A model generated the notes under the pieces. The model had not been told where the DNA came from. It saw only the letters and a program-made list of their open reading frames with translations, and made no database searches. This document shows, piece by piece, positions 14,541 to 23,200 of a stretch of DNA of 35,419 bases (positions are counted from its first letter, which is position 1; each line of letters begins with the position of its first letter). The DNA comes from Acetobacteraceae bacterium (GTDB lineage Bacteria > Pseudomonadota > Alphaproteobacteria > Acetobacterales > Acetobacteraceae). Both the position numbers and the translations under genes were made by a program. The DNA is taken from the NCBI GenBank assembly GCA_947474705.1, contig CANJJS010000053.1, forward strand, positions 1 to 35,419, written 5' to 3'.

Positions 14541-15785
14541 TCAGAGAGTCCGGTTCGCGCGGGCGACGATCGCCTCGAACAGCACCTGCGCGCCGGCGGT
14601 GGCTTCCTCGGGTTCGATGCTTTCGGCCTCGTTGTGCGACAACCCGTCCTTGCAGGGCGTGAAGATCATCGCCGTTGGGACGTGGCGGGCGACATAGACG
14701 GCGTCGTGACCGGCTCCGGAAACGATGTCGCGGGTCGAATATCCCGCGCGCGCTGCCCCTTGCCGCACCAGATCGATGCAGGCGGGATCGAAGGGTTGTG
14801 GCGGGATGCGGAACAGGGTCGTCAGTTGCAATTCCACGCCGCAATCGCGGGCGATGAACTCGGCCTCGCGCGGGAATTGCGCGTCGAGCCGGTCGATTTC
14901 GGCTTGGTCGGGATGGCGGAATTCGACGGAGAACCGGACTTCGCCGGGGATCACGTTGCGGCTGTTGGGGGAAACGTGAAGCTGGCCGACCGTGCCGCGC
15001 CCGTCCTCGCCGCGCGCGCGCATCATGCGGTCCACGAGGTCGATGATCCGGGCGGCGCAGACCAGCGCGTCTTTCCTGGTGGAGGGCGGGGTCGTGCCCG
15101 CGTGGCTGTCCTGGCCGATCGTCACCGCGTCGTACCAGACCTGTGCCTGCGCGCCGGTGACGATGCCAATCTGCTTCGCCTCGCGCTCCAGAATCGGACC
15201 TTGCTCGATATGCAGTTCGAAATAGGCATCGGCGGGGAAGGGGCGGGCGGCTTCCGGTCCGTGGTAGCCGATGGCGTCCAGCGAGTCGGCGACGGTGACG
15301 CCATCCGTGTCCTTTAAGGCGCGGACGTGGTCCTCGGGATAGACGCCGGCCCACACGCCGCTGCCCATCAGGCTGTGGCCGAAGCGGCTGCCTTCCTCGT
15401 CGGTCCAGTTGACCAGTTCGACGGGGGCCTCGGTGACGATGCCGAGGTCGTTCAGGGAGCGGATGACTTCAAGTCCGGCGATGACGCCCAGGGCGCCGTC
15501 GAATTTGCCGCCGGAGGGCTGGCTGTCGAGATGGGAGCCGAACAGCACCGGCGCGCGGGCGGGATCGCGACCCTCTCGCCGGGCGAACATATTTCCCACC
15601 GAATCCACCCGGACCTTCAGTCCCTGGGCTTCGCACTCCGCGCGGAAGCGATCCCGTCCGGTCTTATCGACATGGGACAGAGCGAGGCGCCGCACGCCGC
15701 CTTTGGGCGTGGCGCCAATTTCGGCGAAGCTCATGAGGCTGTCCCACAGGCGCTTGCCGTCGATGCGTTGGTTCGTTTGCGACAT
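14541..15785 (-). CDS. M20-family Zn amidohydrolase (carbamoylase/allantoate amidohydrolase type)
   Basis: 414 residues of the hydantoinase/carbamoylase group, dimetal amidases acting on N-carbamoyl amino acids, allantoate or ureidoglycine. Metal-site segments are visible: FGSHLDSQPSGGKFDGALGV, NWTDEEGSRFGHSLMGSGVW and ELHIEQGPILE. GQDSHAGTTP marks the lid/dimer domain, and SGAGHDAVYVA and GLSHNEAESIEP carry late ligands. The start at ATG 15785 (MSQTNQRIDGKRLWDSL) fits the family. The P450 gene follows 12 nt later. A shared job is inferred only from the operon. Confidence 0.9.
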   Translation of the reverse strand: MSQTNQRIDGKRLWDSLMSFAEIGATPKGGVRRLALSHVDKTGRDRFRAECEAQGLKVRVDSVGNMFARREGRDPARAPVLFGSHLDSQPSGGKFDGALGVIAGLEVIRSLNDLGIVTEAPVELVNWTDEEGSRFGHSLMGSGVWAGVYPEDHVRALKDTDGVTVADSLDAIGYHGPEAARPFPADAYFELHIEQGPILEREAKQIGIVTGAQAQVWYDAVTIGQDSHAGTTPPSTRKDALVCAARIIDLVDRMMRARGEDGRGTVGQLHVSPNSRNVIPGEVRFSVEFRHPDQAEIDRLDAQFPREAEFIARDCGVELQLTTLFRIPPQPFDPACIDLVRQGAARAGYSTRDIVSGAGHDAVYVARHVPTAMIFTPCKDGLSHNEAESIEPEEATAGAQVLFEAIVARANRTL

Positions 15786-15926
15786 ACAGACTGTTTGCCA
15801 GGTCGGGCGGGGGTCCCGCAAGGACTCATTCGGCGCGTGGACGAAGAGCGGGCGCGCTCTGGACCCGGGCGTGGCCGCGTTTTATGCCGGGGGCCAAGAG
15901 TCAGGCATCCGGAAGAAGCCGCGCGC

Positions 15927-16346
15927 ATGTCCCAGTTCAAAGTTTTGGCGGTGTTGCCGCTGGCGTTTCTCCTTGCCGGTTGCCATCTGCCCGATCAGCT
16001 CGATTTCCGCCCGAAAGCGGTCACCGCGACGCCACCTGCGCCGCCACCCGTGCCGGAGCCGGAAACCCGCACCGCGCTGGTCACCATCGATTACGACAAG
16101 CCGAGTCCCGACTTTCGCGCCGCCCTGGCCGGCGCCGTGAAGATCGTGGAACAGCGGCGGCCCGGCGCGCTGTACGACATCGTCGCCGTCGTCGCGACCG
16201 CCGCCGAGGCACCGGCCGCGCGCACCCGCGCCGCCGAGGTCATGACCGCGGTCGAGGCGGAGGGCGTGATCCCCGCGCGCATCCAGTTGGGCCTCCGCCT
16301 GATCGCCGGGCAGAAACCGCCCCAGGTCCGTGTCTACCTCCGCTGA
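15927..16346 (+). CDS. small lipoprotein, uncharacterised
   Basis: 139 residues with a lipoprotein signal: MSQFKVLAVLPLAFLLAGC, lipobox LLAG-C with the acylated Cys at 19. A Pro/Ala linker follows (ATPPAPPPVPEPE), then a domain of about 90 residues with TALVTIDYDKPSPDFRAAL and YDIVAVVATAAEAPAARTRA. This hints at an OmpA- or SpoIIAA-like alpha/beta fold involved in oxidative or envelope functions, but I do not recognise the family. AGAAG precedes ATG 15927. It is divergent from the amidohydrolase gene and overlaps the start of the transporter gene by 17 nt. Confidence 0.75.
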   Translation: MSQFKVLAVLPLAFLLAGCHLPDQLDFRPKAVTATPPAPPPVPEPETRTALVTIDYDKPSPDFRAALAGAVKIVEQRRPGALYDIVAVVATAAEAPAARTRAAEVMTAVEAEGVIPARIQLGLRLIAGQKPPQVRVYLR

Positions 16347-17226
16347 AGGGCGCCGCTTCTTCGGCACCAAGGCCGAAGGGTTGTGCCTGGTCCTGTTCAC
16401 CGCCGTCAGTTGGGGCGCGAGCTGGCCGCAAACGAAGTTTTTGCTGAGCCAGTTGCCGCCCTTCACCATGCGTGCCGGCTGCGGCATCGCCGGCGTCGCC
16501 TTCGCCGTCCTCGTCGCTCTGGGCCGACGGGAAAACCTGGTCCCGCCACCGGGCCAATGGGGCCGGCTGATCCTGTTCTCCATGCTGAACTACGGATTGT
16601 TCATCGTCCTCAGCACCGGCAGTCAGGTCTATCTGCCGGCCTCCGAGGCCGTCGTCATCACCTACACCCTGCCGATCTGGGCTGCCCTGCTGGCCTGGCC
16701 CTTGCTCGGCGAGCGCCCGACCTGGATCAAATTCCTGGCCCTGGGTCTCGCCGTCGGCGGCGTCGCGCTGCTGGCCGGCGCGGGCAGTGTCGAGGCGCGG
16801 TGGGAGAAACTGCCGGGCGTGGCCATGGGCCTGGTCGCGGCGATGCTGTTCGGCTTCGCGACCGTGGTGGCGAAACGCTGGCCCTTGCGCTTGCCCCCCG
16901 CCACGAGCGTGGCCTGGCAGGCGGGGCTTGGACTGATCCCGGTGGGCGGCCTAGCGCTGTTCGAGACGTCGGACTGGGCGCGGGTGACGCCGGTGGGATG
17001 GGTCTGCGTGGCCTATGTGGCGACGATCCCGCTGACGGTCGCCTACCTGGCGTGGTTCCGGGCGCTGCGCTTCGTCCCGGCGTCTGTCGCCGCGACGACC
17101 GTGCTGGTGTCGCCGATTGTCGGCGTGCTGGGATCGACGCTGGTGCTTGGGGAAACGCTGGGGCCGCGACAGATGGTGGCGCTGGCGATGACGCTGACGG
17201 GGGTGGCGCTGGCGGCGCGGGGGTAG
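16330..17226 (+). CDS. EamA/DMT-family transporter
   Basis: 298 residues with ten hydrophobic helices arranged as two EamA repeats, the first from LCLVLFTAVSWGASWPQTKF to VGGVALLAGAG, the second from GVAMGLVAAMLFGFATVVAK to MTLTGVALAARG. ITYTLPIWAALLAWPLLGER and VLGSTLVLGETLGPRQ are the repeat-end motifs of drug/metabolite transporters. Substrates in this family range from amino acids to purines, and none is indicated here. The start is GTG 16330, inside the 3' end of the lipoprotein gene, so translational coupling is likely. Confidence 0.9.
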   Translation: MSTSAEGRRFFGTKAEGLCLVLFTAVSWGASWPQTKFLLSQLPPFTMRAGCGIAGVAFAVLVALGRRENLVPPPGQWGRLILFSMLNYGLFIVLSTGSQVYLPASEAVVITYTLPIWAALLAWPLLGERPTWIKFLALGLAVGGVALLAGAGSVEARWEKLPGVAMGLVAAMLFGFATVVAKRWPLRLPPATSVAWQAGLGLIPVGGLALFETSDWARVTPVGWVCVAYVATIPLTVAYLAWFRALRFVPASVAATTVLVSPIVGVLGSTLVLGETLGPRQMVALAMTLTGVALAARG

Positions 17227-17275
17227 GGGCGAGCACCATGTCCCGTCCCGCCCCCCGGCCGTGCGCCGCGAACCG

Positions 17276-18046
17276 TTATTTCGGCGAGTCCGGCTGTTCC
17301 ATCAACGCCAAACCTTCCATCGCCAGCCCGTACCCCAACAAATCCTGCATTCGCTTACGCATATATTCCGTGAACATAAGCCGCGTGTAACGCAACAACA
17401 GCGTTGGCCGCTTTGTCAGGATTTCCGCGTGTTCCCACGCCCGCGCCAGCACCTTGTCCTGAGGCATCACCTCCGCCACCAACCCCAACTCCTTCGCCTC
17501 CTGGGCGTTCAACGTCTGCCCCGTCAGCAAAAAATACCGCCCGCGGTTCAACCCCAGCAGCACCGGCATCACGATATGCATCCCATCGCCCGGCACCAGC
17601 CCATTGGGGAAATGCGCGGAGTCCTGAAACGCCGCCGTATCGGACGCCAGAACGATATCCGACAGCAACGGAATCTCCCCGTGCCGCCACGCCGGCCCAT
17701 TGATCGCGGAAATCACGGGAACCTCGATATTGAGGAGATTCATCAGAAGCGCCCGGCCCTCCCAATGCACCCGGTCGAAGGCATTGGCGGTCAGACCCGA
17801 ACCGATCGCGCTGGCGCCCGGCGTCGCGCGCGGGCCGGACCAAATGTCGCCCGTCGCGGTCAGGATGACGACACGGTTTTCCCGGTCGCGGCCGACATCG
17901 GCGAAGGCATCGGGCAACTCGGCATGCGGCCCAAGCCCCCATTGAAACGGACCGTCGTTCGTATGGAAGCGCATTTCCAGAATGCCCCGCTCCCGGCGCA
18001 TATGGATGCAACTGTATTTCTTCGCGTAGTGTTCGAAGCTGCTCAT
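17276..18046 (-). CDS. enoyl-CoA hydratase/isomerase (crotonase) family protein
   Basis: 256 residues of the crotonase fold, starting at ATG 18046. An oxyanion-hole region lies around GDIWSGPRATPGASAIGSG, followed by VPVISAINGPAWRHGEIPLL, LASDTAAFQDSAHFPNGLVP, GDGMHIVMPVLLGLNRGRYF and LLTGQTLNAQEAKELGLVAE. The PNGLVPGDGMHIV stretch is reminiscent of carbon-carbon bond hydrolases of the 6-oxocamphor hydrolase type as well as of hydratases, so the reaction is open. It is the last gene of the MFS-cupin-crotonase operon and starts 25 nt after the cupin stop. Confidence 0.85.
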   Translation of the reverse strand: MSSFEHYAKKYSCIHMRRERGILEMRFHTNDGPFQWGLGPHAELPDAFADVGRDRENRVVILTATGDIWSGPRATPGASAIGSGLTANAFDRVHWEGRALLMNLLNIEVPVISAINGPAWRHGEIPLLSDIVLASDTAAFQDSAHFPNGLVPGDGMHIVMPVLLGLNRGRYFLLTGQTLNAQEAKELGLVAEVMPQDKVLARAWEHAEILTKRPTLLLRYTRLMFTEYMRKRMQDLLGYGLAMEGLALMEQPDSPK

Positions 18047-18071
18047 CGCGGTTCTCCTTGTCGAGTTCTCG

Positions 18072-18746
18072 TCAGAGGGGCGGGCGCGCGACCGGCGCCC
18101 GCAGATGTCCGGTTTTGATCCAGATGCGGCAGCCCTCGGGACCGGCGGTGGCGCGCAACGGAGCGCCAGGTGGCAGGCGCAACCACGAGCCCGCCACGAA
18201 GGCTTCGCCGCTTTCGTCGAAAGACCCCGACAGGACCAGGATTTCGGCGCCATCCACCGGCGCGGCCTGGATCGTGGCCCCCGGCGTCCATGTCTCCAGA
18301 CGAACCGTTTCCCGGGCGTCCTGGAACAGTTCCAGCGCCGACACACCCGGACCGTCCGCCGCGAACACGCGGCCGGCGGTGTGGAGCCGGATCTCCGTCC
18401 GATCCCGAAGATCGAATTGCCAGAGTTTTACAAACAGCACGCAACCCGGCGCGGAACCGGGCGTATGACGCGAGGTCGGCGGATTGCGAATATAGCTTCC
18501 GGCCGGATAATCCCCGTGCTCGTCCGAAAACACGCCGTCGAGAACGAGAAACTCCTCGCCGCCGTCGTGGATGTGCGGCGAGAAATTGGAGCCGGGCGCG
18601 TAACGGACGATGGTGGTCGCGCGCGCGACCTCGCCGCCGATGCGGTCGAGCATCCGCCGCTCCACGCCGGCCATGGGGGAGGAGACCCAGTTCAAACCGG
18701 CGGAATGCACCACGGCCCGGCGGGTGAAATCGGCGTTCAGCTCCAT
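18072..18746 (-). CDS. ChrR-like double cupin protein
   Basis: 224 residues with two cupin barrels. The first carries metal-type motifs FSPHIHDGGEEFLVLDGVFS and SYIRNPPTSRHTP (two His, Glu, later His), close to the cupin of the anti-sigma factor ChrR. The ChrR zinc-binding N-terminal domain is absent, so an anti-sigma role is unlikely. The second barrel (TWTPGATIQAAP, AEILVLSGSF) is degenerate and lacks the His pair. It lies between the MFS transporter gene (13 nt upstream) and the crotonase gene, suggesting a dioxygenase, isomerase or sensor for the same small molecule. Confidence 0.8.
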   Translation of the reverse strand: MELNADFTRRAVVHSAGLNWVSSPMAGVERRMLDRIGGEVARATTIVRYAPGSNFSPHIHDGGEEFLVLDGVFSDEHGDYPAGSYIRNPPTSRHTPGSAPGCVLFVKLWQFDLRDRTEIRLHTAGRVFAADGPGVSALELFQDARETVRLETWTPGATIQAAPVDGAEILVLSGSFDESGEAFVAGSWLRLPPGAPLRATAGPEGCRIWIKTGHLRAPVARPPL

Positions 18747-18759
18747 GCGGTGTCGTTCC

Positions 18760-20022
18760 TTACATCCGGTTGCCAATGGCGTCGCGCCGCCAGATCGCCG
18801 CGCGCCACCAGGCGCCGATGGCCAGTGTCGCGGCCAGCCCGAAAATACAATAGGCGCTCGCCATCGCGGTATAGCCGTACCATTCGATCAGCGCGCCCGA
18901 GGCCAGCAGTCCCATCGGCAACCCGTAAATCGCCAGCATGCGCACGCCCATGACCCGGCCGCGATACTGGTCGCCCGCGACCCGCAACAGCATGACCGCC
19001 AGCGGCACCATGGTGAAGCTCTGCACGAACCCGCAGCCCGCGAGCATGATCCCGCCGAAGATGGGATCGGGCACCAGCACGAAGACCTGCAACAGCCCGT
19101 ACCAGATCACCGAGGCCAAGATCATCGTCCGTCCCGCCGGCATCGACTGGCCGAACCAGCTCACCGCCAGGGACCCGATCAGCCCGCCCACCGAGAAACA
19201 GGCGGTCAGCGCGCCAAGACCGGTCTGGCCGATATGGAAGACCTCGCGCGCGGTGTAGGGGAGCAAAGCGCCGGTCAGCGGCAGCGCGGTCATGTTGAAC
19301 AGGAAGGCCAGCCACATGCCCGCGTGCAAACTTGGGGTGTGCCAGACATGGGTCAGACCTTCCGCGACCTCTTTGGCGAAGGACGCCTGGCCGACCCCGG
19401 CGGCGCGCTTATGGACCAGGCCCGCCCCGCCCAGTGCTGTCAGAAACAACCCGCCCGCGTAAAGCAAGGTGACGCCCGCATAGACAGGCGCCAACCCCCA
19501 GGCGGCGATGGCCGCCGCGCCGGTCAGCGGTCCGACGATTCGCGCCCCGTCCGCCGTGGTGCGCGCGACTCCCATTGCCCCCATTAACTGACCGGCGGGC
19601 ATGATCGCCGCGACCAGCGCGTTGCGCATGGCGAGGTCGGAGGGCCGCACCAGGCCGGCCAGCGTGGCCACGATCATCACATAAACCGGCCGCAACGAGT
19701 CCGTGAATGTCAGCACGGTCATGACAACAGCGAGGCTCGTGTAAACCGCGCGCATCGCGCACAGCACGTTGCGGTGTCCGAACTTGTCGCCCGCCATGCC
19801 GAACATCGGCGCGATCAGTGTCCCCAGGTAACGGAGCGCGCCGAAGAGGGTCAGTAGGAGAACCGATTGGGTCTCGACCAGGATGTACCAGCCGAGCGCC
19901 AAAATCTCGACCTCGATGCCCCAGTTGATCAGCAGATCGGCCGGGAACTGGAACAGAAACCCGCGGACCCGGAACGGCGCGATCAGGCTGGGCTTTTGGG
20001 GCGTGGGGGGAGGGGAGACCAA
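18760..20022 (-). CDS. MFS transporter (EntS/MFS_3-like)
   Basis: About 420 residues with twelve hydrophobic helices. FGMAGDKFGHRNVLCAMRAV is the loop 2-3 signature, DGARIVGPLTGAAAIA is typical of the EntS-like exporter group, and LRVAGDQYRGRVMGVRMLAI is the matching loop in the second half. I prefer TTG 20022 (LVSPPPTPQKPSLIAPFRVR, preceded by GGAAA). TTG 20088 would add 22 unlikely-looking residues without a ribosome site. First gene of the operon with the cupin and crotonase genes, and it could export or import their substrate. Confidence 0.88.
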   Translation of the reverse strand: MVSPPPTPQKPSLIAPFRVRGFLFQFPADLLINWGIEVEILALGWYILVETQSVLLLTLFGALRYLGTLIAPMFGMAGDKFGHRNVLCAMRAVYTSLAVVMTVLTFTDSLRPVYVMIVATLAGLVRPSDLAMRNALVAAIMPAGQLMGAMGVARTTADGARIVGPLTGAAAIAAWGLAPVYAGVTLLYAGGLFLTALGGAGLVHKRAAGVGQASFAKEVAEGLTHVWHTPSLHAGMWLAFLFNMTALPLTGALLPYTAREVFHIGQTGLGALTACFSVGGLIGSLAVSWFGQSMPAGRTMILASVIWYGLLQVFVLVPDPIFGGIMLAGCGFVQSFTMVPLAVMLLRVAGDQYRGRVMGVRMLAIYGLPMGLLASGALIEWYGYTAMASAYCIFGLAATLAIGAWWRAAIWRRDAIGNRM

Positions 20023-20288
20023 GCGGCGTTTCCAAAATTGCGCCGGCCGGTGCCGGTCGTTGGCCCGATCCTGCCACGCCGCCTCCAAACGCGCGAATCA
20101 GGCGCGGCGGCCGGTCTCCGTCGTGGACAATCTCGCGAGGGCGCGAACTCGTCCGTACCCGCGAGTCACGCTTTCGGCGGTCGTGCGCGCGCCATACGAT
20201 TCACGCGTCGCCGCCTATCGCCGTCCGGATTGGCGACCCGTGCCGCGGGACGAATCCGTCCCGATCGGCCCTCCGCCCTGGGCCTGGA

Positions 20289-23200
20289 TCAGAACCGCAG
20301 CGCGTTATGCGCCAACAGATCGGCGAGGCTGAGAGTCCCCGTCCCCACCAACGACGCGATCCCGGTGCCCCCGCCGCTGCCAGACGGCGCGATCGCCAGC
20401 GAGGTGGCGCCACCGTTACTCGCGACTTTCAGGTAATTGCCCAAGGTCGCGGTGGCCCCATTCCAGGCGGTGGCGGCCAGGGCGGCCCGAATGTCCAACA
20501 GGTCGTTGTTGGTCAGCGTGAAACCGGAGATCGTGTCGAACCCGGACCCGGCCGCCGGCAGGACGAATGTATCGCCACCGGAACCACCGAAGATCGTGTT
20601 CTTGCCACCGCCCGCGTCAATCGTATTGCCGGCCCCACCCACGGAAATCGTGTCGTTGCCAGACCCCGAGACGATGAACGCCATCCCCTGGGTGCCGAAG
20701 ACCTGATTGCCGCCATTGCCCAGACGAATAATGTCCCCGGTCCCGCCAATGTTCACGGTGGCGTTGCCGTTCCCCAGCGTGACCGAGGTATGCCCGCCCG
20801 GCGAGCCCATGATCGTCACGTTGCCGTTGCCCGCGACAATCGTGTTCGACCCGCCCCCCAGCGTCACCGTGGCGTTGCCGTTCCCCAGCGTGACCGAGGT
20901 ATGCCCGCCCGGCGAGCCCATGATCGTCGCGTTGCCGTTGCCCGCGACAATTGTGTTCGACCCGCCCCCCAGCGTCACCGTGGCGTTGCCGTTCCCCAGC
21001 CTCACCAGGCTGAACCCGCCCGGCGCGCCAGTTACGGTCGCGTTCCCGTTCCCCGCCGCCACCGTGTTGTATCCGCCGGACAGCGTGACCGTCGCGTTCC
21101 CATTGCCCAGAATGACCGCGCTGTAGCCTCCGGGCGCGCCAGAGATCGTGGCGTTGCCATTGCCTTTCGCGATCGTGTTGATGCCGCCGAAGGCCGTGGA
21201 CGCCATTCCGTCGGAGACCGTCAGGGCAAAGCTGGTGGCGAGCGGGCTGCCGCCGCCCGCGACCGGCGCGAACACCAGAGCCTCCAAAGCCTGAGTCAGC
21301 GCCGCGGGTGTCGCCGCCGCCAGCGTGTAGGTTCCAACACCGGTCTTGATCAGGCCCGCGCCCGACAGAAGGCCATTCGCATCCGTTGCCACCCCCCCCA
21401 GCATTCCGCGTCACGATCGCCGCCCCGTCCTGAGCTCCGAAATCCGCGTCCGTCACCACCACGCCCGCGAAAATCCGGAGCGGCCCCGCATTCCCCGGCG
21501 TCTGAGCCGGTCCCACCACCGTGATGACCGGCCCGTCGTTCACGGATGTCGCGACAATCGAGGTCGCGGCATCCGTCGACACCAGGAAGCCGTCATCCAC
21601 CGCGATCGAAAGCCCCGTCGTCACGGTCTGCCCAGGAAGGACCTGATTGGCGGTTGGGGTGAAGGTCAGGGACGCCAGCGCGGCCGAGACCGAAGCCGGA
21701 GATCCGGCCGCCAGCGTATAGGTGCCCACCCCGGTCTTGATCAGCCCGGCGCCCGACAACAGGCCGTTCGCGTCGGTGGCTCCACCGCCTGATGCGGTCA
21801 GGGTCAAGGTCACTGCCTCGGTCGCGCCGAAATCCGGATCGGCGATCGCGACGGCGGCCAAGGGATGCAGGGTCGCGTTGTCGGCGACGGCCTGTCCGGC
21901 CACGGTGCCCGCGATCGTCGCGGCGTCCTCCACCGACAGCGCCACGACCGACGTCGCGGTGTCCGCGACGGATACGAACGCGTCGGCCACTGTCAGCGCG
22001 AACCCGGTCGTTACGATCTGCCCAGGGGTGGTCTGGTTTTCGGTGGGGTGGAAGATCAGCCCGCGCAATGCCGCCTGAACCTGACCCGGTGTGCCCGACA
22101 CCGTGTAAATCCCGGTGCCAGAGTCATAGATGCCGCCGCCCAGATTGGAGAGCACGCCATTGCCCGCCGCGGACAGCGTGACGGTGGCGGTGTCGATATC
22201 GCCGGCATCGACGTCCTCGATGGTCACGGCGGCGAAAGGCGCGATCGTGTCCTTGTCGGAAATCGCCTGACCGGCCAGCGTACCGCCGGCGACGGGCGCG
22301 TCGTTGGTGTTGACGACGGTCGCGTCGAACACGTCCGATGCGGATTTACCGAATTTGTCCGTCGCCGTTACTCGCAGCGACACGGTTCCGACATCGCCGT
22401 TCGCGGGTGTGCCGGAGAATGTCTGGGTGCCCGCGTCGAAGCTGAGCCAGCCGGGCAGCGCGCCGCCGTTGGCGAGGCTCGCGGTGTAGACCAGATGCGT
22501 ATCCCAGGGGTTCGGATCGGCGAAGCTCTCGGCGAGCACGGCGAAGACGAACGCCGAGTCCTCGAAGGTCGAGACATCCGGGATCGGCGCGGCCAGGACC
22601 GGCGCGTCGTTGCTTTGAAACACCGTCAACGCGGCGGGATTCGACGCCGCGGTCAGCGGATTGACGTCTTTCACCATCGTGGTGCCGGCGGCGGTGCCAT
22701 CGGTGATCCAGACTTCGATGCCCGTCGTGGGGGTGAACGCCTCGAACAACACGCGCCCATCGCCGGTGGCTTTGAACGCCTTGGGGGAGGAGCCGGTGGC
22801 GCCCGGCACGATGTCCCGCACCAGCGAGGTACCGGCGGCGGTGCCATCGGTGATCCACAGTTCCGCGCCCGCCGCGGCCGTGGTCGCGGCGAAGACGGCC
22901 CGTCCGTTCCCCATCGAGGTCGTATAGGAGACGTAGCTGCCCCCGCTCCCGGGAACGATGTCCGCGAGGAGCGATGTGCCGCCCGTTGTGCCGTCCGTCA
23001 CCCAAAGCTCGGTGCCGGTGCCCGGCGCATAGACCGACAACACGGCCTTGCCGCCGCCGATCGTGGCGGGGTTGCCGAAAAACGATCCGTAAACCCCCGG
23101 CACGATATCGCGCACCAGAGAGGTTCCCGCGCCGGTTCCATCGGTGACCCAGAGTTCGTTCCCGTGCGTTCCGTCGTCGGCGCGGAATATGGCCGTGCCG

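Noticed and set aside
20089-20288. Terminator or small gene between the giant gene and the MFS gene
   Set aside because: No convincing hairpin with T-run and no plausible frame.
20758-21100. CRISPR-like array, because of regular repeats
   Set aside because: The repeats are in-frame coding repeats of 111 bp without unique spacers.
20617-21390. Continuation of the 5' frame of the giant gene down to 20617 as real protein
   Set aside because: It has lost all repeat structure, while the neighbouring frame carries clear beta-roll repeats. It is open only because of high GC.
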